DNA of 55,761 nucleotides from Caryophanales bacterium UBA1423 (GCA_002304855.1 DBPJ01000004.1:37296-93056); one strand, 5' to 3'; shown: positions 37,841 through 47,645, numbered from the stretch's first letter. The notes: a model not told the origin generated them from the sequence alone. A program made the numbers and translations.

Positions 37841-40800
37841 TTAAACTTTATCCTTATGCGAAAGGTAAGTTATAATTGCTTGAAAAAATTCAGTTAAATA
37901 ATAAATATAGTGTTTCTTTAATTTTGTAAAATCCAATCGCATACTTAAACGTTCCCGCTTATATTTAAATTGAAAAATATCAGCAATATTATACGCTATT
38001 TCAAACAGGGTGTCCCCTCTAATCCTTTGTAATAACTCTGGTCCAAAAATAATTTCAATATTTTTTTCAGTTTGACTAACACTAATTACATGAACTTTTT
38101 TAACTAATTGTTCAAACCATTCCTGATACATATAAATTTCTAATTCGTTTGAAACGGTTCCAAAACGATCTTCTAATTCGTCCTTTATAGCTAATAGACT
38201 TTGATATGAGTCAATTTCATTAATTCGTTTATGTATTTCTATTTTCAATTCTTCTTCTTTCACATAACTATCATCAATATGGGTTTCAACATTTATTAAT
38301 GGTTTTTCAGCCATTTCTCTTGGTACTTCCATAATTAATTCACCCTTCAATCTAGCAACTTCTTCATTTAACATTCTTATATATAACTCAATACCAATTG
38401 TATCAATAAAGCCGGCCTGTTCTTTACCAAGTAAATCACCAGCCCCTCTAATCGATAGATCACGTGAGGCAATAGCAAATCCACTACCTAACTCCGTAAA
38501 TTCTTTAATTGCTGATAAGCGCTTCACGGCACTTTCATTTAATACTTTTCGCTCATCATACATTAAGTAAGCATAGGCAATTCTATCACTTCGACCAACT
38601 CGACCTCTAATTTGATATAGTTGGCTCAAACCATATCGATCAGCATCAATGACAATTAAAGTATTGACGTTTGGAATATCGATTCCCGTTTCAATAATAG
38701 TACTACACAGTAATACATCATATTCTTTATTAATAAATGATAGCATTCTATCTTCTAACTCTATTTTAGGCATTTGCCCATGTGCATAAGTTATCTTAGC
38801 ATCTGGTACTAATTTTTTAATTTCTTCAGCTTTTCTTTCCATACTATCAATACGATTGTATAGAATGAAGACTTGCCCATTGCGTGATAGTTCTCTATAT
38901 ATAGCTTGCTTAATTATTTCGTTATTTATTGGCAAAACATACGTCTGAATTGGATGACGATTCATCGGTGGAGTTTCAATTAATGATAAATCTCTAAGTC
39001 CAATTAATGACATTTGTAATGTACGTGGAATTGGCGTAGCTGATAACGTTAAAACATCAACTGTTGCTTTATATTCTTTAATTTTTTCTTTTTGAATAAC
39101 TCCAAATCGTTGTTCCTCGTCAATAATCAATAACCCTAAATTTTTAAATTTTATTTTATCATTTAATAATTTATGAGTCCCAAATACAATATCAATTCTA
39201 CCTGTTTCTAAACCTTGCATTATTTCTTTAACTTTTTTAGGAGTAACAAAGCGATTCAATAATGCGATATTAATTGGAAAACCACTAAAACGTTCAAGGG
39301 CACTTTCATATTGTTGTTTTGACAAAATCGTCGTTGGACATAAATAAGCAACTTGTTTTGAATTAGATACGGCCTTAAACATTGCTCTAAAAGCTACTTC
39401 TGTTTTACCGTAACCTACATCACCACATAATAAGCGATCCATTGGTCGTTTCTTTTCCATATCTCGTTTTATAGCTTCAGTAGCTTTTATCTGATCATCA
39501 GTTTCTTCATAAATAAAATTATTTTCAAATACTTTTTGTTCAGAAGTATCTTTATCAAACTGGAATCCGGTAGCCAATTCACGTTCAGCAGCTATCTTTA
39601 ATAATCGGTTGGCAATATCTTTAATTTTAGCTTTTATTCTAAGTTTAGCTTTCTGCCACTCTGTTCCTCCTAATTTATTAATTTTAGGTACTACCGATTC
39701 AGAACCAGCATATTTACTGATAAGATCAATCTTTTCAACCGGAATATATAATTTATCGTTTCCTCGATATTTTATCAATAGATAATCTTTTTTCAATCCC
39801 AAAATAGTTAAGGTTGTTACGCCCATATAAATACCTATACCATGGGTATCATGGACAACATAATCACCAATGTTTATTTTATTTATATCTTTTATTTTAG
39901 TACTATACTTAAAATTAGTTCTAGTTTTAAGAGAAGTTTTCCTAACTCCAAATAATTCTTTTTTAGTAATAACCACTAGATTATCAATTTCAAATCCTGA
40001 ATTTACATCTTTTTCGATAATATTTATTTTATTATCAATAATATTTGTTTCTTTGGTAATAATATACTCAATTTCTAAATATTTAGTTAAATCTTTTATT
40101 TTAATTCGATTAGGTAGAGCAATAATTATAGTTTTATTCTTTTTTATTAAATCAATAAGATATTCATTTAATTTATTAAAGTCGCCTCTTAGATCAGGTG
40201 TTTCTTTAGTTGTATAGCGTTCTAAAATATCGATTGCTATATTGCTTATTATATTGTCAACGACCATTAAATATATATTCTTATCGGCATTTATTTGATA
40301 AAGATCATTTACATACATTTTTTTAGGATCAATTTTCTTATCAAGATTATAATTATGCATTTCTTCTAACAAAATTGTATAAGCACTTTTTATCTGATTA
40401 TAATCTTTATATATAATTGTAGGATTATTTAAATATTCTTTTATTGAAGATAATTTTGAAGCGTTTGAGTGAAAATGTTCTTGACGTGAAATAGTATCAT
40501 CAATTTCACCTTCAACAATATATTCATCACAAGGATATATTTCTATATTATTAATATTTTCTAGTGAACGTTGATTATCGACATCAAAATATCTTATTGA
40601 TTCAATAATATTACCAAAAAACTCAATTCTAATTGGCATTTTTTCATTAACAGGATAAACATCTAACACAAAACCTCTTACTGCTAATTCCCCTGTCTTA
40701 CCAACTATTGTTTCTCTGACATAACCAATGTTATATAATTTATCAACTAATTTATTTATATCAATTTCATCATTAATAGTTAAGTTGACAATACTTTCCA

Positions 40801-41164
40801 ACCAAAGTTTTTTAGTCGGCAAATATTTTAAAAACCCCATCAAGTGGGTGACTATTATTTTTTTATCTAATTTTATAATCTTATTCAAAGTTTCTAATCG
40901 TATCATTTTTAAATCAGGACTCATTGCAATTGCTACACTAGTTAAAAAATCATCAGCTGGAAAAAAGAAAACATTTTCAGTATAAGTTAATAATGATTCA
41001 TAAATTCTATTAGCTTCAAAAAGTGAATTAGTAACAACTATTACATCATCATTTTGTTTTTGAAAAAATGAATGTATATAAATAGCATTTAGTTCCTCAT
41101 TTAATCCAATTACTCCAATATTATTTTTACCACTATGATTAAATAGACTTTCAAATATACTCAT
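37841..41164 (-). CDS. mfd: Transcription-repair coupling factor Mfd
   Basis: 1107 residues. An N-terminal UvrB-like part is followed by the RNA-polymerase-interacting domain (DYVVHDTHGIGIYMGV, residues ~478-493). The RecG-like translocase has Walker A LLCGDVGYGKTEVAFRA (residues ~605-621), DEEQRFGV and SATPIPRTL. The TRCF C-terminal domain is complete. Displaces stalled polymerase and recruits UvrA. Start at 41164 behind GGAGGGGAT. The longer frame to 41197 has no ribosome site. Confidence 0.97.
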   Translation of the reverse strand: MSIFESLFNHSGKNNIGVIGLNEELNAIYIHSFFQKQNDDVIVVTNSLFEANRIYESLLTYTENVFFFPADDFLTSVAIAMSPDLKMIRLETLNKIIKLDKKIIVTHLMGFLKYLPTKKLWLESIVNLTINDEIDINKLVDKLYNIGYVRETIVGKTGELAVRGFVLDVYPVNEKMPIRIEFFGNIIESIRYFDVDNQRSLENINNIEIYPCDEYIVEGEIDDTISRQEHFHSNASKLSSIKEYLNNPTIIYKDYNQIKSAYTILLEEMHNYNLDKKIDPKKMYVNDLYQINADKNIYLMVVDNIISNIAIDILERYTTKETPDLRGDFNKLNEYLIDLIKKNKTIIIALPNRIKIKDLTKYLEIEYIITKETNIIDNKINIIEKDVNSGFEIDNLVVITKKELFGVRKTSLKTRTNFKYSTKIKDINKINIGDYVVHDTHGIGIYMGVTTLTILGLKKDYLLIKYRGNDKLYIPVEKIDLISKYAGSESVVPKINKLGGTEWQKAKLRIKAKIKDIANRLLKIAAERELATGFQFDKDTSEQKVFENNFIYEETDDQIKATEAIKRDMEKKRPMDRLLCGDVGYGKTEVAFRAMFKAVSNSKQVAYLCPTTILSKQQYESALERFSGFPINIALLNRFVTPKKVKEIMQGLETGRIDIVFGTHKLLNDKIKFKNLGLLIIDEEQRFGVIQKEKIKEYKATVDVLTLSATPIPRTLQMSLIGLRDLSLIETPPMNRHPIQTYVLPINNEIIKQAIYRELSRNGQVFILYNRIDSMERKAEEIKKLVPDAKITYAHGQMPKIELEDRMLSFINKEYDVLLCSTIIETGIDIPNVNTLIVIDADRYGLSQLYQIRGRVGRSDRIAYAYLMYDERKVLNESAVKRLSAIKEFTELGSGFAIASRDLSIRGAGDLLGKEQAGFIDTIGIELYIRMLNEEVARLKGELIMEVPREMAEKPLINVETHIDDSYVKEEELKIEIHKRINEIDSYQSLLAIKDELEDRFGTVSNELEIYMYQEWFEQLVKKVHVISVSQTEKNIEIIFGPELLQRIRGDTLFEIAYNIADIFQFKYKRERLSMRLDFTKLKKHYIYYLTEFFQAIITYLSHKDKV

Positions 41165-41217
41165 TATATCCCCTCCATAGGGAAAAAGATCAAACATATT
41201 GATCCTACTCCTGCTTT

Positions 41218-41781
41218 CTATCTGTGTTGATTATACTTATTCATTAGGTCTAAAAAAGTCATTTGAGTAAAATCAATCGCAATATCTACTGCTTTTTTTA
41301 TTGCTTCTTTAATTATTGCTTTTTCTGCTTGGCTAAATTTTGATAAAACATAATCGCTAGATAACGTTGACTTATTCCTAGAAATACCTATTTTCAAGCG
41401 TTGATAGTTTGTCGTTTTTAAATTATCTTCAATATTTTTCAAGCCTTTGTGCCCTCCAGTACCACCAATATGTTTTAGTTTTATATGGCCAAGATCCATA
41501 TCCATATCATCGTTAATAATTAGTACATCACTTAATTTAATTTTATAATAATCAATATATTTTCTTATCACTTCACCTGATAAATTTACATATTGTTGAG
41601 GCTTTAATAACATAATTTTAGTATCTTTATAATAACCTTTACCATATAGGCCGCCATCTTTTTCACAATCAATTTCAATACTTAAATGTTCAGCTATTTT
41701 ATCAACGACCATAAAGCCAAGATTATGTCTGGTATTTTCATATTCTTTACCAGGATTACCTAATCCTACTATTAATTTCAT
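41218..41781 (-). CDS. pth: Peptidyl-tRNA hydrolase
   Basis: 187 residues: KLIVGLGNPGKEYENTRHNLGF holds the catalytic His. KPQQYVNLSG and DDMDMDLGHIKLKHIGGTGGHKG are the substrate-binding blocks. Recycles stalled peptidyl-tRNA. ATG at 41781, not the GTG at 41790 inside GAGGTGATAAAA. Precedes mfd, as in Bacillus (spoVC). Confidence 0.97.
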   Translation of the reverse strand: MKLIVGLGNPGKEYENTRHNLGFMVVDKIAEHLSIEIDCEKDGGLYGKGYYKDTKIMLLKPQQYVNLSGEVIRKYIDYYKIKLSDVLIINDDMDMDLGHIKLKHIGGTGGHKGLKNIEDNLKTTNYQRLKIGISRNKSTLSSDYVLSKFSQAEKAIIKEAIKKAVDIAIDFTQMTFLDLMNKYNQHR

Positions 41782-41786
41782 TTTTA

Positions 41787-42620
41787 TCACCTCATATGAT
41801 ACTGCTTATAGACAATACTTTTAGCAATGTCGCGATCTTTTGCTACTAACTTTATTGCTTCTTTTTCGCTATGTCCTTCTTTTATATATAAATTGATGTG
41901 TTCAACAATTGAAAGATGTTCGTAACTATTTTCTTTTTTTCCTTCAACAATTAATACTAATTCTCCTCTAATTGTTAAATCTTCATCAAGACAAGTTGTT
42001 AAATTACCATAATATATTTCTTCATGTATTTTACTTATTTCACGCGCAATAGTTATTTTGCGCTCACCAAATATTTTATACATCGCCTTTAACGTATTTG
42101 TTAGTCGATGAGGCGCTTCATAAAATATAAGAGTATATGATACGCGTTTTAAGGCTTCTAATTCTTTATCTCTTTTGGCGACGCGACTATTTAAAAAACC
42201 ATAAAAGAGAAAAGGAGCCGGAGGTAACCCAGATACAACTAATGCTGGAATTAAGGCAGTTGGTCCTGGCAATCCTATAACATTATATCCCGCATTAATA
42301 ACATGAGTAACAACCCGATAACCTGGATCGCTAATTACTGGAGTACCTCTATCAGTAGTAAGGGCAACCATTTTCCCTTCTTTTAAATAAGCTATAACTG
42401 ACGCTTTTATTTCATCCTCATTTTGTTCATTACACAAAATTAATTTACTTTTAATTTTAAAATAGGACAATAATTCTTTTGTTTCTCTTGTGTCTTCGCA
42501 AAAAATTACATCTGCTTCTTTTAAAATTCTGACAGCACGAAAAGTAATATCCTCTAAATTACCAATTGGTGTCGGCACTAAATATAATGAAGGCGTTCCA
42601 TCATAACTTTTTCTTTTCAT
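41787..42620 (-). CDS. rsmI: 16S rRNA (cytidine1402-2'-O)-methyltransferase
   Basis: 277 residues of the tetrapyrrole methylase-like fold: LYLVPTPIGNLEDITFRAVR near the N terminus, VFCEDTRETKELL-like IFCEDTRETKELLS, TTDRGTPVISDPGYRVV and GPTALIPALVVSGLP. Methylates C1402 of 16S rRNA. The C-terminal part (KEGHSEKEAIKLVAKDR) is a helical module. The TGA stop is part of the pth ribosome site (ATGAGGTGAT). Four bases separate stop and start. Confidence 0.95.
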   Translation of the reverse strand: MKRKSYDGTPSLYLVPTPIGNLEDITFRAVRILKEADVIFCEDTRETKELLSYFKIKSKLILCNEQNEDEIKASVIAYLKEGKMVALTTDRGTPVISDPGYRVVTHVINAGYNVIGLPGPTALIPALVVSGLPPAPFLFYGFLNSRVAKRDKELEALKRVSYTLIFYEAPHRLTNTLKAMYKIFGERKITIAREISKIHEEIYYGNLTTCLDEDLTIRGELVLIVEGKKENSYEHLSIVEHINLYIKEGHSEKEAIKLVAKDRDIAKSIVYKQYHMR

Positions 42621-42635
42621 ACTATCTCACCTATA

Positions 42636-43421
42636 TTATTTATCTAACTTGACTTCAACTTCGCCATGTTCTTCTACATATACTTTATAGGTTCTATTTA
42701 AAATATCAATAGCGGTTACTTTCCCTTCGCCATGTGGCGTTTTGATAGTCTTCCCTATATCCGGCATCCCTTTTCTAAGGGCCTTATAATTATCGTCTTC
42801 ATAATTTAAACAACAAAGCAAACGTCCACATGCACCATTTATTTTTGAAGGATTTAGGGCTAAATTTTGATTCTTAGCCATGTTAATTGAAACGCTATCA
42901 AACGCAGATAAAAATTTAGCACAGCATAATACACGACCACACGGTCCAATACCACCGGCAACTTTAGCTTTATCTCTAACGCCTATTTGGCGCAATTCAA
43001 TTCTTGTCTTATAAATTTGTGCTAAATCTCTTACTAATCCTCTAAAATCAACTCTATTATCTGATAAAAAATTAAAAACTAATTGTTTACGATCAAAAGT
43101 AAAACTAGCATTCAATAATCTCATATCAAGATTATGTTTTTTAATTAATTCATTACAATCTTTCAATGCTTTCTTTGCACTCTCTAAATTTTTTTGATGT
43201 ACTTTATAATCATCTTCGGTTGCCACTCTAATAATTTTTTTTAATGGAATTAGGAAGTTACTTCTCCTACCTTCTTTAGTATTAGTAACAACCTTAGCAT
43301 ATTGTAAGCCGCGTTCAGTTTCAACTATAACTGGTGTCCCCTTTTTAACTTCAAGGTTGTTGGTACTAAAAAAATAGGTACGTCCACCATCATTAAAAGT
43401 TACACCGACTACTTTATCCAT
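42636..43421 (-). CDS. ricT: RicT/YaaT, PSP1-domain protein of the Y-complex
   Basis: 261 residues with the PSP1 domain and two conserved Cys clusters (GPCGRVLCCAKFL and NGACGRLLCCLNYE, near residues 159-207), known in Bacillus RicT to bind Fe-S clusters. RicT with RicA and RicF directs RNase Y and affects sporulation, competence and biofilms. ricA and ricF are not in this window. Followed by rsmI, preceded directly by holB (1-base gap). Confidence 0.93.
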   Translation of the reverse strand: MDKVVGVTFNDGGRTYFFSTNNLEVKKGTPVIVETERGLQYAKVVTNTKEGRRSNFLIPLKKIIRVATEDDYKVHQKNLESAKKALKDCNELIKKHNLDMRLLNASFTFDRKQLVFNFLSDNRVDFRGLVRDLAQIYKTRIELRQIGVRDKAKVAGGIGPCGRVLCCAKFLSAFDSVSINMAKNQNLALNPSKINGACGRLLCCLNYEDDNYKALRKGMPDIGKTIKTPHGEGKVTAIDILNRTYKVYVEEHGEVEVKLDK

Positions 43422-43422
43422 G

Positions 43423-44316
43423 TCACACCTCCGCCATATTAATAATCAATTTGTCAATTAAAAGTTCATTATTAACATTAACATCAATTTTATTTTGCAA
43501 TTCAACTAAAAACCTTATCTTTTTAGTTAATTTCATTATATCATTTACTTTTGCAATATCTTCAATATCACTAATATAATCAATAAAATATTTTAATTTT
43601 TTTCCAGTCACATAATTTAATACATCTCTATAAAAATGAAGTAACAGGTCAAATGCCATAATGTTATCTTCTTTACTTTTAAAACTATCATACCATGTGT
43701 TTTTGGTCACTAAAAATGTTTCCAACTTCTTCATTTCAAGTGTTTTTATAAATTTAATAATATTGTTAACTTTTTGTTTATACTCTTCATCATGTGTTAG
43801 ATTAAATTCCATTTCTTTTTGAAAGGTAATTACTTGACATCGCGAAACAATTGTTTTCAATACTTGTCCAATATTGTTAGTTAATAATATCGTAATTATA
43901 TTTTCTTCAGGTTCTTCCAAAAATTTTAATAAACTATTCGCCGCATATTTATTTAACTGTTCGCAGTTTAATATAATGCATACCTTGTATTTAGATTCAA
44001 TGGCCTTAGTTGAAAATTCGTTTTGTAATCCTAATATTTGTTCCTTTTTGATCCATAGACCATCAGGTTCAATTATTTTTATTTCAGGAAAATTATCGTT
44101 ATCTATTCGCTTACAAATATTACAATTACAGCAATTCTCATCATTGGAATAATGATTATGGCAAATTAAATACTTGGCAAAAGCAATGGCAAACTTCTTT
44201 TTATCATTTAAATTAGATACATCAAATAAATAGGCGTGTGATATACGATTATTTTTAATAGCATTAATTAAAAAATTATATGCCAATGGTTGTTCTATTT
44301 TATAATTATCAATCAT
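43423..44316 (-). CDS. holB: DNA polymerase III subunit delta' (clamp loader)
   Basis: 297 residues from ATG at 44316, behind AGGAGTGATATA. The N-terminal AAA-like domain includes NNRISHAYLFD and the zinc ligand set CNCNICKR (residues ~64-71). SLLKFLEEPEENIITILLTN and SRCQVITFQ follow. Like other delta' subunits it lacks a working P-loop. Works with DnaX and HolA to load the DnaN clamp. BofA immediately precedes it (10-base gap). Confidence 0.9.
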   Translation of the reverse strand: MIDNYKIEQPLAYNFLINAIKNNRISHAYLFDVSNLNDKKKFAIAFAKYLICHNHYSNDENCCNCNICKRIDNDNFPEIKIIEPDGLWIKKEQILGLQNEFSTKAIESKYKVCIILNCEQLNKYAANSLLKFLEEPEENIITILLTNNIGQVLKTIVSRCQVITFQKEMEFNLTHDEEYKQKVNNIIKFIKTLEMKKLETFLVTKNTWYDSFKSKEDNIMAFDLLLHFYRDVLNYVTGKKLKYFIDYISDIEDIAKVNDIMKLTKKIRFLVELQNKIDVNVNNELLIDKLIINMAEV

Positions 44317-44326
44317 TATATCACTC

Positions 44327-44515
44327 CTAAAAAACAAATAATTTTAATATCACCAATCCAAATATTCCAGGAATACCTAATATTGCCACCAAACACACTG
44401 TAATCCAATTAATCGGAATAATTAAATCCAATGGGGCTGCAATAATATTATAACCATATAAAATAAAAGCGGAAAATACGACTGACTTCACAATTTTATA
44501 TATTCTCTTTAACAT
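44327..44515 (-). CDS. bofA: BofA-family pro-sigma-K processing inhibitor
   Basis: 62 residues with two hydrophobic segments (about 10-26 and 39-60). The signature IPINWITVCLVAILGIPGIFG near residues 33-53 matches BofA (PIN...GIPG). In Bacillus it anchors and inhibits the SpoIVFB protease that activates sigma-K. Lies between recR and holB, close to the Bacillus position. Shorter at the N terminus than Bacillus BofA. Confidence 0.83.
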   Translation of the reverse strand: MLKRIYKIVKSVVFSAFILYGYNIIAAPLDLIIPINWITVCLVAILGIPGIFGLVILKLFVF

Positions 44516-44563
44516 TTCCTAATAATTCCTCCTCATTAACTATATATGAATAGTTAATTTGGA

Positions 44564-45163
44564 CTATGCTATTTTCTTTCGCTCAGCTAATGCTGCTTCT
44601 AAAGTCATAGTATCTATATATTCCATGTCAGCGCCCATTGGAATACCATAAGCAATTTTTGAAATAATAATATTAAAGCCAGCTAATATTTTAGATATAT
44701 ATAACATCGTCGTTTCTCCTTCAATACTTGGCTTTAACGCAAATATTAATTCTTCAAAATCACCTTTTTCAATTCTTTTCACTAAACTATCGATATTTAT
44801 ATCTTCAGGATTAACCCCATCCAAAGGTGATATTAACCCATCCAGCACATGGTATAAGCCATTATATGTTCCAATTTTTTCAAAAAGAATAACATTTTTA
44901 GGCTCCTCAACGATACACAATATTTTTTTATTTCTTTTTTTATCATTGCATATATTACAGGTTTCACTCTCCGTTAGATGATTACATATTTTACATTTTT
45001 TTATTTTTTTCTTGACATCCATTAGACTTACTGAAAATTGTGCTACTTTCTCATCCTCTAAGTCCATAATTGAAAAAGCTAATCTTTCAGCTGTCTTATC
45101 ACCAATTCCTGGCAATTCTTTAAATGATTCAATCAATTTTTCAATACTACTTGGATATATCAT
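44564..45163 (-). CDS. recR: Recombination protein RecR
   Basis: 199 residues from ATG at 45163 behind GAGGTGTTGATT. The N-terminal helix-hairpin-helix (SFKELPGIGDKTAERLAFSI), zinc finger (CKICNHLTESETCNIC, residues ~57-72) and TOPRIM domain (ILCIVEEPKNVILFEK; YGIPMGADMEYIDTMTL) are all present. Forms the RecFOR/RecOR complex that loads RecA. The upstream in-frame start at 45232 overlaps ybaB and is rejected. Confidence 0.96.
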   Translation of the reverse strand: MIYPSSIEKLIESFKELPGIGDKTAERLAFSIMDLEDEKVAQFSVSLMDVKKKIKKCKICNHLTESETCNICNDKKRNKKILCIVEEPKNVILFEKIGTYNGLYHVLDGLISPLDGVNPEDINIDSLVKRIEKGDFEELIFALKPSIEGETTMLYISKILAGFNIIISKIAYGIPMGADMEYIDTMTLEAALAERKKIA

Positions 45164-45173
45164 AATCAACACC

Positions 45174-45470
45174 TCAAAACAATCCTGGTATATTTCCAAA
45201 TTTGCCCATTTTCTCTTCAATTTCCTTATCAACTTTTTTCATTGCATCGTTAACAGCTACAACAATCATGTCCTCTAGCATTTCAAAATCGTCTTTTTCT
45301 AAATTAAAGTTCCTATCTATTTTAACTCTTACTAGCTCTTTTTTTCCGTTTACTTCAACTTCAATATTAGAATATTTCCCGGGAAATATTTTTTCTTCTA
45401 TTTCTTTTTTAATTTTGAGCATATCTTGTTGTATTTTTTGAGCTTGACGCAACATATTTTGAATATCCAT
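45174..45470 (-). CDS. YbaB/EbfC-family nucleoid-associated protein
   Basis: 98 residues: an N-terminal coiled helix (NMLRQAQKIQQDMLKIKKEI) and a C-terminal dimerisation half (LEDMIVVAVNDAMKKVDKEI), typical of YbaB (YaaK in Bacillus). The beta-core EVEVNGKKELVRVKIDRNF includes VNGKKELVRV. Binds DNA, in some bacteria near replication forks. Between dnaX and recR in the usual order. A Noc-type palindrome lies within its coding sequence (FPGKYS). Confidence 0.93.
   Translation of the reverse strand: MDIQNMLRQAQKIQQDMLKIKKEIEEKIFPGKYSNIEVEVNGKKELVRVKIDRNFNLEKDDFEMLEDMIVVAVNDAMKKVDKEIEEKMGKFGNIPGLF
45374..45387. promoter_or_regulatory. Noc-binding site (NBS), exact palindrome inside the ybaB gene
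   Basis: ATTTCCCGGGAAAT, identical to the site in metG and to the Bacillus Noc consensus. Perfect palindrome of 20 bp (45371-45390). Confidence 0.8.
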
Positions 45471-45483
45471 TATTTTATCACCT

Positions 45484-47097
45484 CTAATTTATTTCAACTA
45501 CATTTTCACCGAATAAGCCAATTGTCATTTTTAAGAAATCGTCTGATGCGGCACCAGTCAATTCTTCAATATCATTAATTTCTGGTTCATCTATTTTCTG
45601 ATATCCTTCACCGGTCTTCTTTTTTTGTATATATTCTTTTTTTATTTTTTCCCACTCTTCTTCGGTAGTAGCAATTAATTTTAATGGGAGATTAAAGACC
45701 TTTTCTATTGCTCTTTCAATTTTCTTTAAATTTTTATTTATTCTGTCAGCCATTGCGTTATATTTAAAAGCAATTAAAATACTACTTTCGCTGGCAGCTT
45801 TTAGATCTGAATCAACCAACATACCAATAATTGGGCCATAATCTTCATCAACAGTATGCGCTTTAATGTTATCCCATATCTCTTTATATTCTTTCAATTT
45901 TTTCTTATCAGCATCAACCAAAATATTATTGATTCTTATTTTTTTAATTTTCTCAAATTTTAACTTCATTTTATCGTCCTGATCAATACTACTATGACTA
46001 ATCATCGGCCTTTCCGTATTGCCGCTAAAATTTAAACCTAACAATGATGCTTCAAAAATAATTTTAGGATTATTAGCAATTTTCATATCATTAAAGGTAA
46101 AGTTGAATCTCTTAATTAAATTATATATATCGACTTCACTAATATTTAAATTAATTTGACTATAAAACTCAAATAATTCTTTATCAACTTGAAAATAATT
46201 AGGAGCTTTCATATAAATAAGGAAATCTCTTAAAAAAAACATTAAACCTTCAATTATTTTGAACAAATCTTTACCATTATTATCAAATTCATCAACTAAT
46301 TCCAATATGCCAGTCGCATCATTGAATATTATTTTTTCTAAAAACTTCAACATTTGTTCTCTCGTTATAGTACCATTCAACGAATAAACGTCATCAATAG
46401 CTATACTGTTATTGGTATATGATACTAGTTTATCTAATATCACTTCAGCATCTCTAAATGAGCCATCAGCCAATCGAGCAATTTCTTCAATGGCGGTATT
46501 ATCAATATTTATTTTTTCAGCTGTAACCATTTTTTGTAGCTTTTTAACCATCATTTTTCTATCAATCTTTTTGAAATCAAAACGTTGACATCTAGAAATT
46601 ATCGTCAATGGTACTTTATGTGCCTCTGTCGTTGCCAATATAAAAATTACATGTGCTGGCGGTTCCTCAAGCGTCTTTAATAAAGCATTGAAAGCTCCGG
46701 TCGATAACATATGAACCTCATCTACAATGTAAACTTTATACTTGCAATCACTTGGCACTATATTCACTTTACTTCTAATTTCTCTAATCTCATCAACCCC
46801 ATTATTTGAAGCGGCATCTATTTCAATAATATCCGGCGTTGCTCTGTTAGCTATTAGTTTACAATTATTACATTTATTACAAGCATAGCCATTTTTGGGC
46901 TTTTCACAATTAATAGCCTGAGCTAATATTTTAGCTACGCTCGTCTTCCCGGTGCCACGTGGTCCACAAAACAAATATGCGTGTGAAATTTTATTTTCTA
47001 TTACCGCATTTTTCAAGGTTTTTATAATAAAATCTTGGCCTAAAACATCATCAAAGGTGTAAGGCCTATACTTGCGATATAATACTTGATATTCCAT
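45484..47097 (-). CDS. dnaX: DNA polymerase III subunit gamma/tau
   Basis: 537 residues. AAA+ clamp loader with Walker A LFCGPRGTGKTSVAKILAQA (residues ~42-61), a four-Cys zinc module (CEKPKNGYACNKCNNCKL) and the DEVHMLS motif. Domain III and a shorter C-terminal tau domain, which should bind DnaB and PolC, follow. I see no clear programmed frameshift motif giving a separate gamma. Between the SRP RNA/tadA and ybaB, as in Bacillus. Confidence 0.96.
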   Translation of the reverse strand: MEYQVLYRKYRPYTFDDVLGQDFIIKTLKNAVIENKISHAYLFCGPRGTGKTSVAKILAQAINCEKPKNGYACNKCNNCKLIANRATPDIIEIDAASNNGVDEIREIRSKVNIVPSDCKYKVYIVDEVHMLSTGAFNALLKTLEEPPAHVIFILATTEAHKVPLTIISRCQRFDFKKIDRKMMVKKLQKMVTAEKINIDNTAIEEIARLADGSFRDAEVILDKLVSYTNNSIAIDDVYSLNGTITREQMLKFLEKIIFNDATGILELVDEFDNNGKDLFKIIEGLMFFLRDFLIYMKAPNYFQVDKELFEFYSQINLNISEVDIYNLIKRFNFTFNDMKIANNPKIIFEASLLGLNFSGNTERPMISHSSIDQDDKMKLKFEKIKKIRINNILVDADKKKLKEYKEIWDNIKAHTVDEDYGPIIGMLVDSDLKAASESSILIAFKYNAMADRINKNLKKIERAIEKVFNLPLKLIATTEEEWEKIKKEYIQKKKTGEGYQKIDEPEINDIEELTGAASDDFLKMTIGLFGENVVEIN

Positions 47098-47156
47098 TGT
47101 TGTTCACCCCACATCTACATTAAACAATATAGTTATTATAACATTTTTATTCAATA

Positions 47157-47195
47157 AAAAAAAGAAAGTTATAGGTATTTATTTTCTTTTTTTTC
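47157..47195 (-). terminator. Possible intrinsic terminator after tadA
   Basis: AAAGAAA / TTTCTTT stem separated by 13-14 bases, followed by eight T's on the minus strand. AT-only stem, so weaker. Confidence 0.5.
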
Positions 47196-47607
47196 TAAAA
47201 AAATTCTTAATCAAATTTTCGCTCACAAGACTCATTTTTTCATCTTTAAATTTTGTAATTTTTATTACACTTTTTTCCTTAATTTCGCCTTTTTCATCTG
47301 CTAAATATCTCACTTCACTGATCCTTGCTTCTTTTATGGCATTCATACACATATCACAAGGTTTTAATGTAACATACATAATCGATCCATTTAATCGCCA
47401 ATCTTTTATTTTCTTTGAGGCTTTTTCAATTGCTAAAATCTCAGCATGATATGTTGCTACTTTCTTTTTTTCTTTTTTATTATATGCCCTAGCTATTATT
47501 TTATCATCCTTAACAATTATTGCTCCGATCGGTACTTCGCCTTCTTTATATGCTTTTTTAGCTAACCGCATTATTTCATCAATATACTTTTTTCCACTTT
47601 CTAACAT
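47179..47607 (-). CDS. tadA: tRNA-specific adenosine deaminase TadA
   Basis: 142 residues from the ATG at 47607, with GGTGATAATAATT upstream. Zinc-dependent CDA fold: HAEILAIEKAS (catalytic Glu) and KPCDMCMNAI supply the His/Cys/Cys ligands. Deaminates A34 to inosine in tRNA-Arg. The GTG at 47619 lies inside the ribosome site and is rejected. Adjacent to the SRP RNA gene, as in Bacillus. Confidence 0.94.
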   Translation of the reverse strand: MLESGKKYIDEIMRLAKKAYKEGEVPIGAIIVKDDKIIARAYNKKEKKKVATYHAEILAIEKASKKIKDWRLNGSIMYVTLKPCDMCMNAIKEARISEVRYLADEKGEIKEKSVIKITKFKDEKMSLVSENLIKNFFRKKRK

Positions 47608-47645
47608 AATTATTATCACCTATTATTGTATTCTTTATATAAAAA

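Noticed and set aside
38461..38466. CACGTG in mfd resembling parS
   Set aside because: Flanks do not match TGTT...AACA; likely chance or codon use.
44133..44160. Second zinc module in holB as a separate gene
   Set aside because: It is the normal delta' zinc finger, in frame with holB.
45484..47097. Programmed frameshift in dnaX producing gamma
   Set aside because: No convincing slippery heptamer with a downstream stem was seen by eye.
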